From Gemmataceae bacterium (lineage in GTDB: Bacteria > Planctomycetota > Planctomycetia > Gemmatales > Gemmataceae), in contig SHZZ01000010.1 in NCBI GenBank assembly GCA_009692005.1, forward strand, positions 23,930-87,929: 64,000 nucleotides of DNA, given 5' to 3'. Every line of letters starts with the position of its first letter. The first letter of the stretch is position 1. The notes under the pieces were generated by a model that made no database searches, was not told the origin of the DNA, and saw only the letters and a list, made by a program, of their open reading frames with translations. Shown here in pieces: positions 8,568-17,594 of the stretch. The translations under genes were made by a program, and so were the position numbers.

Positions 8568-8924
8568 TTACTTGTGCAAATCGTGACAATTTTTGCAAAT
8601 CGTCGCGGTCTTCACTTTGGCCAGCGCACCTTTTTCGTCAGCGGCCAAGGCCTTGCTGGCGGCAACCAAAGCCCCGGTCTTTTTCTTCCAAGATTCCTCA
8701 TCGCCCTTCGGGCACTTGTTGGCGGCAAGAGCTTCGCACAGTTCGGCAAAAGCCTTCTTGTCCGCTTCGGTGGCGCCCTTGGCGGTCGCCTTTTCGCAAG
8801 CCTTCTTCAGGCCGGCGCCCTTCATGATGTCCTTGATAGACTTGCTGTCAGCCGCGCCATTGATGCTGAACCCGACCAGGCCCAGAAACATGGCAGCCAA
8901 CCCGAACAACTTCAGATTACGCAT
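8568..8924 (-). CDS. Small secreted monoheme protein, cytochrome c'-like
   Basis: The 118-residue product has a signal peptide (MRNLKLFGLAAMFLGLVGFSINGAA) and a helical, lysine/alanine-rich mature part of about 93 residues. One heme-attachment motif, CKNCH, lies only four residues from the C-terminus. A heme motif at the very end is the arrangement of class II cytochromes such as cytochrome c', rather than class I with the motif near the N-terminus. The protein is shorter than a standard cytochrome c'. Three other cysteines lie in the helical part. The ATG at 8924 follows AAGGGGAA on the minus strand. It is a single-gene unit with its own terminator. An electron carrier or gas-binding role in the periplasm is inference. 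Confidence 0.75.
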   Translation of the reverse strand: MRNLKLFGLAAMFLGLVGFSINGAADSKSIKDIMKGAGLKKACEKATAKGATEADKKAFAELCEALAANKCPKGDEESWKKKTGALVAASKALAADEKGALAKVKTATICKNCHDLHK

Positions 8925-9250
8925 TACCCGATTCCCCTTAAAAAACACCCCCACACCGAGCCAACGGAACCCCACGCGAAAACAACACCGTTTCCAGGAA
9001 ATCATGGAAGCGACCGTGCCGGCAGGCCCCCCGAGACCCTCCCAAGGGGATATCGTTTGATACTGGTAAAGGAGGGGGATGTCAACTTTATTTCAATTCC
9101 TTTATTAAAAGGAAACAGCCGCCTGGCGCTGCCTGGTCAACAATTCAGCCCAGCGCTTTACCCCCCAAGGGAAATTCTGGCACAGGAAGGGGACTTTTCC
9201 CGACCCTTCGGTTATCAAAGGCAATAGGGAATCAGGGGCAAGGCGCCATC
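8925..9250. other. Divergent intergenic region
   Basis: 326 bases between the small cytochrome gene (leftward) and queG (rightward). It must hold both promoters. I see no clear -35/-10 pair, repeat element or small gene here. Confidence 0.4.
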
Positions 9251-10288
9251 ATGGACCTGTCAGCGCGGATAAAAGAGTTAGCCATTGCGCAAGGCTTTGA
9301 CCTGGCTGGCATTGCGCCAGCGGTTGAAGCCGACGGCTTTCCCCGTTTTCTGGCCTGGCTGGATCAGGGTATGCATGGGGAAATGGCCTACCTGGCCCGG
9401 CTCGACATGGCCCATTCCCATCCCGCCTCCATTTTTCCAGAAGTGAAGTCGGTGCTGGTGACGGCTATCAATTACAAACCATCTCAAGAGGAAAAACCAG
9501 CGGCCAACTTCGGTCGTGTGGCCCGCTACGCGGGGGGTGCCGACTACCACGATATCCTGCACGAAAAACTCAACCGCCTGCTGGAACAAATCCGCTCATT
9601 GCAACCGGGCATTGAAGGCCGAGGAGTGGTGGATACCGCCCCCTTGCTGGAACGGGATTTCGCCCGCAGGGCGGGGCTCGGCTGGTTTGGCAAAAACACG
9701 ATGCTGATCAATCCCAGGCAAGGCAGCTACCTCCTGCTGGGCGCCTTGCTGCTCAATATTGAATTGACCCCGGACCCGCCATTTGAAACCCGCCATTGCG
9801 GTTCCTGCACGGCTTGCCTGAGCGCCTGCCCGACAGAGGCTTTTCCCCAGCCCGGGGTTCTCGATGCCCGCAAATGCATCAGCTACCTGACCATTGAATT
9901 AAAGGGCGCCATTGCGGAAGAGTTTCGCCCCGGCATGGGAGACTGGGTGTTTGGCTGCGACATTTGCCAGGAAGTCTGCCCGTGGAATCGCAAACCGTCC
10001 CCCGGGGAGAACTGGCGGGAATTCCGCGACCCGGCCATGGAGCGGCTGAATCTGGTTGAACTATTGCGGCTGAGTGAGGAGGAATTCCGCCATAGATTTC
10101 GCGACACGCCAATGTGGCGGCCGAGGCAACGCGGAATTTTGCGCAACGCCTGCATTGCCCTGGGGAATACCGGCAACCCGGAGGCCCTGCCCGACCTGGA
10201 ACAAGCCTGTTTGAACAAGGAGCCCCTAGTGCGCGAAGCGGCCCAGTGGGCCATCGACCGGATCAATGAACGCTTCAGTATATTCTAA
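9251..10288 (+). CDS. queG: Epoxyqueuosine reductase QueG
   Basis: The 345-residue product has the layout of QueG, the cobalamin-dependent enzyme that reduces epoxyqueuosine to queuosine in tRNA wobble position 34. The N-terminal cobalamin-binding part contains ARYAGGADYH, VVDTAPLLERDFA and RAGLGWFGKNTMLI. Two [4Fe-4S] clusters follow: C183, C186, C189 and C193, then C236, C239 and C243 with C209. The C-terminal part has a HEAT-like repeat (LRNACIALGNTGNPEALPDL) used to bind tRNA. It ends 15 bases short of a convergent gene. Other queuosine genes are not in the window. Confidence 0.95.
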   Translation: MDLSARIKELAIAQGFDLAGIAPAVEADGFPRFLAWLDQGMHGEMAYLARLDMAHSHPASIFPEVKSVLVTAINYKPSQEEKPAANFGRVARYAGGADYHDILHEKLNRLLEQIRSLQPGIEGRGVVDTAPLLERDFARRAGLGWFGKNTMLINPRQGSYLLLGALLLNIELTPDPPFETRHCGSCTACLSACPTEAFPQPGVLDARKCISYLTIELKGAIAEEFRPGMGDWVFGCDICQEVCPWNRKPSPGENWREFRDPAMERLNLVELLRLSEEEFRHRFRDTPMWRPRQRGILRNACIALGNTGNPEALPDLEQACLNKEPLVREAAQWAIDRINERFSIF

Positions 10289-10303
10289 ATCCTGTGGTCC
10301 AAG

Positions 10304-11581
10304 TTATTCCAAGTCCAGGTTAAACTGGTTGTCGCCTTTCTTGATGGTCACGCGCAGGGGCGTGGTTTCCGCCTTGGCGTATTTTACCGGCAAGGCATTG
10401 GGCCCGGTTTTGCCATCTTCTAAGAAACGCGGGCTGCGCTTGATCACCACCACGGCATATTCTCCTTCGGGCGTTCCATCGAAAGCGGTGTAGGTGGAAA
10501 ACTTGACCGCGCCCTGGGAGTTGGTCAAGCCATCGGAGACACGCGAAGGACGAGCCCCTTGCGGACGGGGCAATGTGTAAAAGGAAACCTCCGCCTCGGA
10601 CAGCGGCTGCCCCTTGATTGTCACCTGCGCCGCCGCGGTAAACACCTGCTTGCGGTTCTTCATCCCCTCGTAACCCTGCTCGTCTGATTCCGGGATGCGC
10701 AGGGTGTCATCGACGATGCCATCGAGCATGATGTTGGCCATGATTGGCCCGGTTTTTTTCATGGTGATCCAGCCGATATGGTCGAATTCCCCATAGATTG
10801 GCCCGCGCAATTTACTCCCGCCACCCGTGGTGGCCAGCATGTAGTATTTCATCCCCTGGCGCAGGAATTTCTGGTAGCGGTGGACATGCCCGGCGAAGAC
10901 GGTGTAATTCTTCCCCTTGACCACGCTTTCGAAATCGAGCCAGCCGCTCTTTTGCGGGTCGGTTTCAATCCACAAGGGCTTGTGCAAAAAGACGAAGATC
11001 CAGCGAGCCGAGGAATTCTCAGCCACCGCGTTTCGCATGTATTCAATCTGGCCCTTGCTGATGCGCGGGTCCTCTTCCTTCTTATGTTTCGGCGGATCTT
11101 CGGAACTCATGCAGAGGAACAAAACATTGCGGTAGAGGAAGTGGTAGTAGGGAGCCCGGAACTTTTCCCGGTAAAGCTGCTCCTGGTAGGCGTTGGTGAT
11201 GTCGTGATTGCCCGGCACATAGAAGAAGGGCATTTGCAGCTTGCCCACATACGATTGGAATTCTTTCCACTCCGGCTCGATCTTCTCGGGTTTTTCCGAA
11301 TACCCCTCGATGAGATCACCCACCGACATTACAAACTCAGGCTGCAAAAGGTTCAATTGCTGGATGGCCTGGGAAAAAATTTTCGGCCTGTGCCCGCCGG
11401 TGCGGTCGCTGACAATGGCAAAGCGGAAGTCGTCGGGGTCATTGTTCATTTTCAGGTGGGTCCAGGGGTTTTTAGCGCCTGTCACCACCTGCAAGCCTTT
11501 TTCCACCTGCGGCAGCGCCGACAAGCCCAACACCGCGCCCATTACGCCGAACACCATCGCCAGAATCAAGCCTTTTTTCAT
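10304..11581 (-). CDS. Exported calcineurin-like metallophosphoesterase with C-terminal Ig/transthyretin-like domain
   Basis: From the ATG at 11581 the product has 425 residues with an N-terminal signal or anchor (MKKGLILAMVFGVMGAVLGL). GGAG lies seven bases before this ATG. The open frame continues upstream to 12163 but only through a dispersed DNA repeat, so that extension is not protein. Metallophosphoesterase motifs follow in order: FAIVSDRTGG, SVGDLIEG, VPGNHDI, FLHKPLW and FAGHVHRYQK, giving the Asp, Asn and His ligands of a two-metal site. The last 110 residues look like a beta-sandwich (QVTIKGQPLSEAEVSFYTL, then DGTPEGEYAVVV), a carboxypeptidase-regulatory or transthyretin-like fold. 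Substrate unknown; likely periplasmic. Convergent with queG. Confidence 0.85.
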   Translation of the reverse strand: MKKGLILAMVFGVMGAVLGLSALPQVEKGLQVVTGAKNPWTHLKMNNDPDDFRFAIVSDRTGGHRPKIFSQAIQQLNLLQPEFVMSVGDLIEGYSEKPEKIEPEWKEFQSYVGKLQMPFFYVPGNHDITNAYQEQLYREKFRAPYYHFLYRNVLFLCMSSEDPPKHKKEEDPRISKGQIEYMRNAVAENSSARWIFVFLHKPLWIETDPQKSGWLDFESVVKGKNYTVFAGHVHRYQKFLRQGMKYYMLATTGGGSKLRGPIYGEFDHIGWITMKKTGPIMANIMLDGIVDDTLRIPESDEQGYEGMKNRKQVFTAAAQVTIKGQPLSEAEVSFYTLPRPQGARPSRVSDGLTNSQGAVKFSTYTAFDGTPEGEYAVVVIKRSPRFLEDGKTGPNALPVKYAKAETTPLRVTIKKGDNQFNLDLE

Positions 11582-11725
11582 TTTCTTGCTCCACTGCGGA
11601 AGGTCCATCACTCCCGAATTTTCCGGATTCGGCCCGGGTGCGCAAGGGAAAAAATCATTATTTTCCTCACCTGGCTGCCGAAGCCTGCCGTGAGTGCGGA
11701 CGCCATGGCTGCCTTTCTTTCCTTT

Positions 11726-11862
11726 ACCCAACAGCGTTATCGCTTCCTGGAATATTCCTTTGCTTGATTTTTTCTTCGCTGGGATCGCCGCACAGAGAGC
11801 GCGGCTTCTTTCTTTGCCAGGCTGGAGCCTGGCGTTCCCGGGGAAGAGGAAAAAGACCGGTC
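11726..11862 (+). repeat. Dispersed multi-hairpin repeat, copy A
   Basis: This copy contains GCCGC/GCGGC (11787-11805) and the perfect 8-bp inverted repeat GCCAGGCT/AGCCTGGC (11816-11833), followed by GTTCCCGGGG and a purine-rich tail. Its left part (from 11726) matches copy C over about 50 bases upstream of the hairpins. Between copies A and B lies a different motif, an 8-bp inverted repeat CCCTCTCC/GGAGAGGG (11876-11909), of the kind often scattered in planctomycete genomes. No gene is supported from 11582 to 12222. Confidence 0.8.
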
Positions 11863-12000
11863 CCGTATTTTTCCTCCCTCTCCACGCTGCGTAGCAGTGA
11901 GGGAGAGGGATTGAGGGTGAGGGGACCAAAAAAAGAAACCCGTCGCTCACGCATCCGGGCTCGGACGATGATGCAAGTTTGAACGCATTTGCGGCGTCGG

Positions 12001-12112
12001 TGCTTGGTTTGTTCTTCGCTGGGATCGCCGCACAGAGAGCGCGGCTTCTTAGATTGCCAGGTTGGAGCCTGGCGTTCCCGGGAAAGAGGAAAAAGACAGG
12101 TCCGCCGGAACT
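12001..12112 (+). repeat. Dispersed multi-hairpin repeat, copy B
   Basis: It matches copy A almost base for base over about 95 bases, and starts exactly 240 bases after the equivalent base of A. It holds GCCGC/GCGGC and GCCAGGTT/AGCCTGGC, then GTTCCCGGGAAAGAGG. Its end, GACAGGTCCGCCGGAAC, is present in copy E but in the opposite orientation relative to the central hairpin, so the units are mosaic. Confidence 0.8.
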
Positions 12113-12222
12113 GTCCAAGGTCAGAATGAAAAACGACGCGTGATTTCCAAAAGCGCTGGACACTCACGCCCCTTGCGGTCATACTTTTTCTCACAAGCCA
12201 TTTTCCTGCCGGAAGCATTCCC

Positions 12223-13362
12223 ATGAAAAAAACCTTACTAATCCTTCTGCCCTTCCTGGGCGTGACCTTGGCTTTGGCAGGCGAGGATAAAACCCAAAGC
12301 GCGGCGGCGGTGGTGAACCGCGTGACCAAGGGAGGTCGGGGCAACGAGGAGGCGCAAGCGGCGTGGAAAATCCTGGCCAAGCTGCCGCCGGAAGCTCTGC
12401 CGGAACTTCTTGCTTCTTTTCAAAATGACAATCCGCTAGGGCAAAACTGGCTGCGTACGGCGGTCAACACCGTGGTGGAAAACGCCCGCAAGTCGGGCCA
12501 ATCTCTGCCGCAAGCAGCCTTGCAAAAATTCCTGGATAACAAGGCCAACCTTCCCGAAGCGCGCGCTTTGGCCTTCGAAATCCTCCTGCAAATCGATGCC
12601 AAAACCAAAGAACGGGTTCCCTCGTTCCTGAACGACCCGGGCGCGGAACTCCGTCGGCTGGGAGTCGCCTATTGGCAAGAAAAGAGTTTGGAAGCCAAAA
12701 AAGCAAACAAGAAGGAAGAAGCCGTGGCGGGGTTGAAGAAATGTTTTCAAGCCGCCTCCGACCAAGACCAGGTGGACGCTCTGGCCAAGGAGTTGAAATC
12801 CCTGGGGGAGAATGTCGACCTGCCGGGCCACTATGGGTTTATTCAATCGTGGCACCTGACGGGGGCCTTCGACAGCACGGGTGGGAAGGGCTACGGAACT
12901 GTTTATCCTCCCGAAGGAAAAGTCGACCTCGCCGCCACTTACAAGGGAAAAGGCGGGGAGCAATTCGGCTGGAAAGAGTTTCCCACCACGCATGACCACG
13001 GCCAGATGGATTTGAACAAACTGATAGGCAAGAAAAAGGACTGCTTGGCCTACGCCTACGCGAAAATTATCACAGCCCAAGCCGGACAAGTCTACCTCCG
13101 CGCCGGCTGCATCACGGCCCTGAAAATTTGGGTCAATGGCGCGCCGGCTTATGCCCGCGAGGAATACCACCATGGCATGTCGATAGACCAGCACATCACG
13201 CCAATCACCCTTCGTAAAGGCGCGAACACCATACTTTTGAAGGTTTGCCAAAACAACCAAACCGATAGCTGGGCGCAGAAATGGGAATTCATGGTACGGC
13301 TGACCGATTCGGCCGGATCGCGGATTGCCTTCACGCCGGCGGAAAAAACAGGGGGAGAGTGA
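12223..13362 (+). CDS. Secreted protein with HEAT-like N-terminus and C-terminal galactose-binding-like domain
   Basis: The 379-residue product has a signal peptide (MKKTLLILLPFLGVTLALAG). Residues about 25-205 are helical with HEAT-like repeats (AWKILAKLPPEALPELLASF, then LPEARALAFEILLQI). Residues about 210-365 look like a beta-jelly-roll of the galactose-binding type found in planctomycete secreted proteins, including VYLRAGCITALKIWVNG and ITLRKGANTILLKVCQN. I do not recognise a specific function. It is separated from the following PQQ-propeller gene by three bases, so the two are likely one operon and may act together in the periplasm. Confidence 0.75.
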   Translation: MKKTLLILLPFLGVTLALAGEDKTQSAAAVVNRVTKGGRGNEEAQAAWKILAKLPPEALPELLASFQNDNPLGQNWLRTAVNTVVENARKSGQSLPQAALQKFLDNKANLPEARALAFEILLQIDAKTKERVPSFLNDPGAELRRLGVAYWQEKSLEAKKANKKEEAVAGLKKCFQAASDQDQVDALAKELKSLGENVDLPGHYGFIQSWHLTGAFDSTGGKGYGTVYPPEGKVDLAATYKGKGGEQFGWKEFPTTHDHGQMDLNKLIGKKKDCLAYAYAKIITAQAGQVYLRAGCITALKIWVNGAPAYAREEYHHGMSIDQHITPITLRKGANTILLKVCQNNQTDSWAQKWEFMVRLTDSAGSRIAFTPAEKTGGE

Positions 13363-13365
13363 TCG

Positions 13366-14583
13366 ATGAGAGTTTTTTCAATTAAGGCGCTGGCCTGTCT
13401 GGTTTTTTTGTGGATGAGTGAAGCGGTTTTCGCAGGCGATTGGCCGCAATTCCGCGGCCCCGGCGGGTCGGCTGTGGCAAATGAATCCAGCTTGCCCGTG
13501 CGCTGGTCGGCTCAGGAAGGGCTGGCGTGGAAAATCCCCTTGCAGGGACGCGGACTTTCCTGCCCCGTCATCGCAGGCGGCAGGCTCTTCCTCACCTCTT
13601 GCTCCGGCTACAGACAGAACAAACTGCACATCCTCGCCTTCGACCCCTTGACGGGGAAACAGCTTTGGGAAAGGCAACTGGCTTCCACGGGCAACCCGAC
13701 TTGCCACCCGAAAACCTGCATGGCGGCGCCCACCCCCGCCACCGACGGCCAGCGTGTCTTTACCCTGTTCGCGACCGGCGACCTGGCTGCCTTTGACCGC
13801 GATGGCAACCTCCTCTGGTACCGCTCTTTGGAAATCGATTACCCCGATATCACCAACATGGTCGGCCTGGCCGCCTCCCCGGTGTTGTGGAAGGATGTCC
13901 TGGTTGTCCCCATGGACAACGCTGGCGATTCCCTGGTGGTGGCGGTCGATGCCCGGACGGGAAAGAACCTGTGGAAAATCTCCCGGCCCAGGATCATCAA
14001 CTGGTCCACGCCCGCCATCGTGGCCCAAGGCGCCCACTCCGCCTCGGTCATTCTGCAAACGGAAAATTCTGTCCTGGCAGTGGATGCCCAAACCGGCAGT
14101 GAAAAATGGAAATTGGAAACCCCCGGCCCCTCCACCGTTCCCACCCCCACCAGCGGCGAAGGATTGCTGCTGGCTCCAGGGAAGGAAACTCTGGTGCTGG
14201 ACGCCACGGGAAAAAGCGTGCCGACGCCAAAATGGAAATCCCCAAAGCTGGCCGGCGGTTACTCTTCCCCCCTCATTCACCAGGGGAAAATTTACGGCCT
14301 GTCGAGCATCGGCTTGAATGTTTTTGATTCTCAAGACGGCAAGGAAATCGCCCTGATCCGCATGAAAGGACCGTTCTCCGGGTCGCCAGTTATTGGCGCC
14401 AATCACCTGTATCTTGTCAACGAGGAGGGGACTGCCTTCGTGGTCCGCTTGGGGGAAAAGCCGGAACTCGCTTACACGAATGAGTTGAAGGACACAATTC
14501 TTTGCACGCCGGCGCTGTCCAACGGCAGGATCTACTTCCGCTCGGACGCCTTCCTTTACTGCGTGGGCCCGGTGATGAAGTAA
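13366..14583 (+). CDS. Secreted PQQ-like beta-propeller protein
   Basis: The 405-residue product has a signal peptide (MRVFSIKALACLVFLWMSEAVFAG) followed by the W-P-Q-F-R-G-P opening common in planctomycete PQQ-like propellers. Repeats with the A-x-D-x-x-T-G-K-x-x-W pattern recur: AFDPLTGKQLWERQ, AVDARTGKNLWKI and AVDAQTGSEKWKL. This is the PQQ/BamB fold of about seven or eight blades; no enzyme residues are evident, so a scaffold or binding role is as likely as a dehydrogenase. It starts three bases after the preceding gene. A paralogue with the same N-terminal motif is at 57151-58422. Confidence 0.85.
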   Translation: MRVFSIKALACLVFLWMSEAVFAGDWPQFRGPGGSAVANESSLPVRWSAQEGLAWKIPLQGRGLSCPVIAGGRLFLTSCSGYRQNKLHILAFDPLTGKQLWERQLASTGNPTCHPKTCMAAPTPATDGQRVFTLFATGDLAAFDRDGNLLWYRSLEIDYPDITNMVGLAASPVLWKDVLVVPMDNAGDSLVVAVDARTGKNLWKISRPRIINWSTPAIVAQGAHSASVILQTENSVLAVDAQTGSEKWKLETPGPSTVPTPTSGEGLLLAPGKETLVLDATGKSVPTPKWKSPKLAGGYSSPLIHQGKIYGLSSIGLNVFDSQDGKEIALIRMKGPFSGSPVIGANHLYLVNEEGTAFVVRLGEKPELAYTNELKDTILCTPALSNGRIYFRSDAFLYCVGPVMK

Positions 14584-14616
14584 TAGGGCGCAAAAGGCTT
14601 CTGGTTAACCACTTTT

Positions 14617-14625
14617 TGTGATAAT
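14617..14625 (+). promoter_or_regulatory. Possible extended -10 promoter element
   Basis: TGT-GATAAT forms an extended -10 about 36 bases before the start of the next gene. The palindrome GGTTAACC (14603-14610) sits just upstream and could be an operator. No good -35 is visible. Confidence 0.3.
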
Positions 14626-14660
14626 ATCAGGCAGCCCTTTCTTCAAGCAGGGTGTTTATC

Positions 14661-16262
14661 ATGAAGCCGAAGAAAGTCCGAGGAAGCGTCTTTCTTTTGA
14701 TCGGCGCGCTTTTCCTGTTGACCATTCATGCCGCCCTCGCTGACGACAAGGACAAAATCCAGGCTGAATTGAAACCCCGAGCCAAAGGGTTTTCCATCGG
14801 CGCCGACACCACTTTTTTCCTCGGACCACTGACTAAAGATGGCTTTCTCGATTATGTCCATGCTTTGAATGAACGGCTCAGCCGGGACATCAAGCCGGAG
14901 GAAAACGCCAACATCCTATTGTGGAAAATCATGGGGCCGAAGCCGGAGGGCGGCCGTGGCATGTCAGGGGAATATTTCCAATGGCTGGGCATGAAAGCGC
15001 CAGCCGAAGAGGGCGACTACTACATGCGGGCCTGGCACTTTGCTCGCGATATCCTCAAGATCCCTCAAGGCCCGCTGATGGAAGAGTTCTTCACCCAGAT
15101 GACAGACTCCTCTGCCCGGCCCTGGAAGGAACCGCAGTTCGTCAACATCGCCCTCTGCCTGAAACAGAATGAAAAGCAGATGGTGGCCTTGGCCGAGGCC
15201 GTCAAGCGGAAAAAGTTTTACAACCCGCTGGTGCCTTGGAAAGAACAAAATGGCCAACCAGGCCTGTTGATTAGCGGCTTGCTTCCCAATGTGCAATTCA
15301 TCCGGGAATTCGCCAACGCACTTTCATCCAGAGCCATGTGGCATGCTGGCGAAGGGCGCGTGGATGAAGCCTGGCAGGATGTCCTCACCTGCCTGCGCCT
15401 CGGCCGGCTGGCGGGGCAGGGAGGGTGCCTGATCGAAGGGTTGGTGGGGACCGCCATAGAGTCTATTGGCCAGCGTGCGGCAGTGGCCGTGCTGTTTGAA
15501 ACCCGGCCGGGGTTGGGGGAAATCCGCACTTGGCAGCGCGATCTGGGCAACCTGCCCCCTCGAGCCGACTTGTCCGACAAGGGCAACCTTACGGAAAGGG
15601 CCATGTTCCTCGATTGTTTGCAACACATAATTCATTTCGGTCCAAAGGAGGTCAAGCAAGTCCTGGATATCAATTTTGGCGGAGGCATACAGGCCCAGGA
15701 ACTCCCCGATAAATTTGAACCCCAGGACTGGGATCCCGCCTTCCGCCTGGGAAACAGGTGGTTCAACAGGATCGTCAGCCAGATGCGTCAGGAGAAATAC
15801 CCTGATCGTTTGAAACAATGGGAAGCGCTTGATCAAGAATTGAAGGAAATGAAAAAAGAGGCAAAGGCGTTATTTGCCAAGGGAAATCAATCGAAATTGA
15901 ACATGGCGGAAAAGATCGGGCGGCTGACGGTGGTGGCGCTCCTGCCGGCGTACGGGAAAGTTCATGGCGCCTGGGCCAGGGCCGAGCAAAATCACGCCAA
16001 CCTCGATCTGGCGCTGGCGCTAAAGATTTATCATTTGGAAAAAGGCGCCTATCCTGAAAACCTTGCCAGCCTGGCGCCAGCCTTTATTGCCAAAGTTCCC
16101 GAGGACCTTTTCATTTGCAAGCCCTTGCATTATTTGCCTCGGCCCGGGGGTTTTCTCCTTTATAGTGTTGGCGCCAATGGCAAAGACGATGGCGGCCTGA
16201 CCTTCGGCGACACCCCGCCGGGCGATGACCTTGCCATCCGGTCGCCATTGCCAAAGCAATAG
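14661..16262 (+). CDS. Secreted planctomycete protein of unknown function
   Basis: The 533-residue product begins with a signal peptide (KVRGSVFLLIGALFLLTIHAALA) after the ATG at 14661; a GTG three codons upstream is possible. The mature chain is largely helical, with many Trp and Leu and no motif that I can tie to an enzyme. The last 90 residues hold a segment often seen at the end of such proteins (LALALKIYHLEKGAYPENLA, then KVPEDLFICKPLHYLPRPGG), reminiscent of the C-terminus of planctomycete pseudopilin-like proteins that ends in YSVGANGKDDGG. It ends 77 bases before a convergent gene. Confidence 0.65.
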   Translation: MKPKKVRGSVFLLIGALFLLTIHAALADDKDKIQAELKPRAKGFSIGADTTFFLGPLTKDGFLDYVHALNERLSRDIKPEENANILLWKIMGPKPEGGRGMSGEYFQWLGMKAPAEEGDYYMRAWHFARDILKIPQGPLMEEFFTQMTDSSARPWKEPQFVNIALCLKQNEKQMVALAEAVKRKKFYNPLVPWKEQNGQPGLLISGLLPNVQFIREFANALSSRAMWHAGEGRVDEAWQDVLTCLRLGRLAGQGGCLIEGLVGTAIESIGQRAAVAVLFETRPGLGEIRTWQRDLGNLPPRADLSDKGNLTERAMFLDCLQHIIHFGPKEVKQVLDINFGGGIQAQELPDKFEPQDWDPAFRLGNRWFNRIVSQMRQEKYPDRLKQWEALDQELKEMKKEAKALFAKGNQSKLNMAEKIGRLTVVALLPAYGKVHGAWARAEQNHANLDLALALKIYHLEKGAYPENLASLAPAFIAKVPEDLFICKPLHYLPRPGGFLLYSVGANGKDDGGLTFGDTPPGDDLAIRSPLPKQ

Positions 16263-16339
16263 CGCCGACGAGCGAAGAAGTCAGTCAATTATAATCCGGT
16301 CAAGGTCTCCATTTCCGGCGCTTCGAGATATGAATTGGG

Positions 16340-17443
16340 TTACATCATCAGCAGCGGGTGTTTGCGGTTCTTCAAGGGCATTTCCACAGGCGCGCCAACG
16401 CGGAACGATTCATACACCCCCATGATCATCTCCAGGGCCCCGCGGCCATCGTAGCCGCTGCCCAACGGCTGGCGATCCTTGGCAATGGCTTCGAGCAGAT
16501 CCTTGACGATCCAACCATTGCCCTGGCCCAAGCCGCCCTCCTTCAAAGTCTCGGGCTTGCCGACGCCTTGGCTGGTGATTTCCTGCCAGTTGATTTTACC
16601 CCGGGTGGGGGACCAAGAAGGGTTATCGCAATACCAGGCGGAGGCCAGTCCGCCGGTGGCCACATGTATGGCGCCCTTGGTGCCATACAGATGCAAGGCA
16701 AAGCGCTGTCCAGCGCCGGCCTTGGCCTTGTGCGTGCCAAAAGTGCCGAGCAAGCCGTTATCAAAATTGTAAGCGGCCCAAAGGTGGTCGCCGAGGATGG
16801 GCCCCATGCCTTCGCCGCCTTCTTTGATGTCGGCGCGAGTGGCCGGCTGGCCATTGACGAGAATTTTTGAGAAGCACAGCTTCGGGTGCCCGGCGAAATA
16901 ACGCATCAAGTCGAAGATATGCGTGCCAAGGACCATGAGGTCCTGGCCGCCGCCCCGGGTGTCTTCCTTTCCCCGCCCATGCATTTCAATCAAGTCGCCG
17001 AGTTGGCCCTCGGCTATCATTTTCTTCACCTGTGCCATGCGCGGGCTGTAGCGAGTCTGGTGGGCGATGGCGAGTTTGACATGATGCCGTTCGCAGACGG
17101 CGATCATCTCGTCGGCCTCGGCCAGGTTGCGGGCCATTGGTTTTTCCAGGAAGACACTGGCGCCGTTCTCCGCGCAGGCCACCACCATGTCCTTGTGAAG
17201 GTCGAGAAACCTGTCCCCGACGCTGACGATCTGCGGCTTCTCTTTTTCCAGCATTTGGCGGTAATCGGCGTAACCGGTTTTGGCCCCCAGGCGGGAGACG
17301 GCGGTTTTCAACCCGGCTTCATTCTCATCAGCGACCGCGACGATTTCCACTTCATCGAAGCCTTTCCACACCACATCCAGGCCATGGCCGTAGCCCCCTT
17401 TGCCCGTCCGCCCGATCACTGCCACGCGAATTTTCTTGGCCAT
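16340..17443 (-). CDS. Gfo/Idh/MocA-family oxidoreductase
   Basis: The 367-residue product is an NAD(P)-dependent dehydrogenase of the Gfo/Idh/MocA family, which acts on sugars or inositols. The N-terminal Rossmann fold shows IRVAVIGRTGKGGYGHGLD. The EKPMARNLAEAD motif contains the catalytic-site lysine, and LAIAHQTRYSP and MVLGTHIFDLMRYFAGHP follow. The ATG at 17443 has GAGGAG upstream; the longer frame from 17536 is rejected. There is no twin-arginine signal, so it is probably cytoplasmic. It lies 151 bases downstream of the phosphoesterase gene and reads the same way. Substrate cannot be named. Confidence 0.85.
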   Translation of the reverse strand: MAKKIRVAVIGRTGKGGYGHGLDVVWKGFDEVEIVAVADENEAGLKTAVSRLGAKTGYADYRQMLEKEKPQIVSVGDRFLDLHKDMVVACAENGASVFLEKPMARNLAEADEMIAVCERHHVKLAIAHQTRYSPRMAQVKKMIAEGQLGDLIEMHGRGKEDTRGGGQDLMVLGTHIFDLMRYFAGHPKLCFSKILVNGQPATRADIKEGGEGMGPILGDHLWAAYNFDNGLLGTFGTHKAKAGAGQRFALHLYGTKGAIHVATGGLASAWYCDNPSWSPTRGKINWQEITSQGVGKPETLKEGGLGQGNGWIVKDLLEAIAKDRQPLGSGYDGRGALEMIMGVYESFRVGAPVEMPLKNRKHPLLMM

Positions 17444-17594
17444 GATTGAATTCTCCTCAGAGGTAAAAAAGCCTCGCGCCCCATGGCAATGGTAACCATT
17501 GGGGATGGCCGGTTCCAAAGAAAAAGCGCAGGTCAAAAATTCAGTCCGCCTGAAAAGGCTGACCTACTTCCACCGTTCCGGGTGCGGGGGAAGA

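Noticed and set aside
11726..12112. Possible CRISPR array in the repeated hairpins near 12 kb
   Set aside because: Only two long, imperfect copies 240 bases apart; no regular short repeats or spacers and no cas genes.
11582..12163. N-terminal extension of the metallophosphoesterase reading frame by 194 codons
   Set aside because: It translates the dispersed hairpin repeats; the ATG at 11581 has a good Shine-Dalgarno site and a signal peptide.
12436..14406. Long minus-strand frames of 274 and 342 codons
   Set aside because: Antisense shadows of two secreted-protein genes with clear domains and signal peptides.
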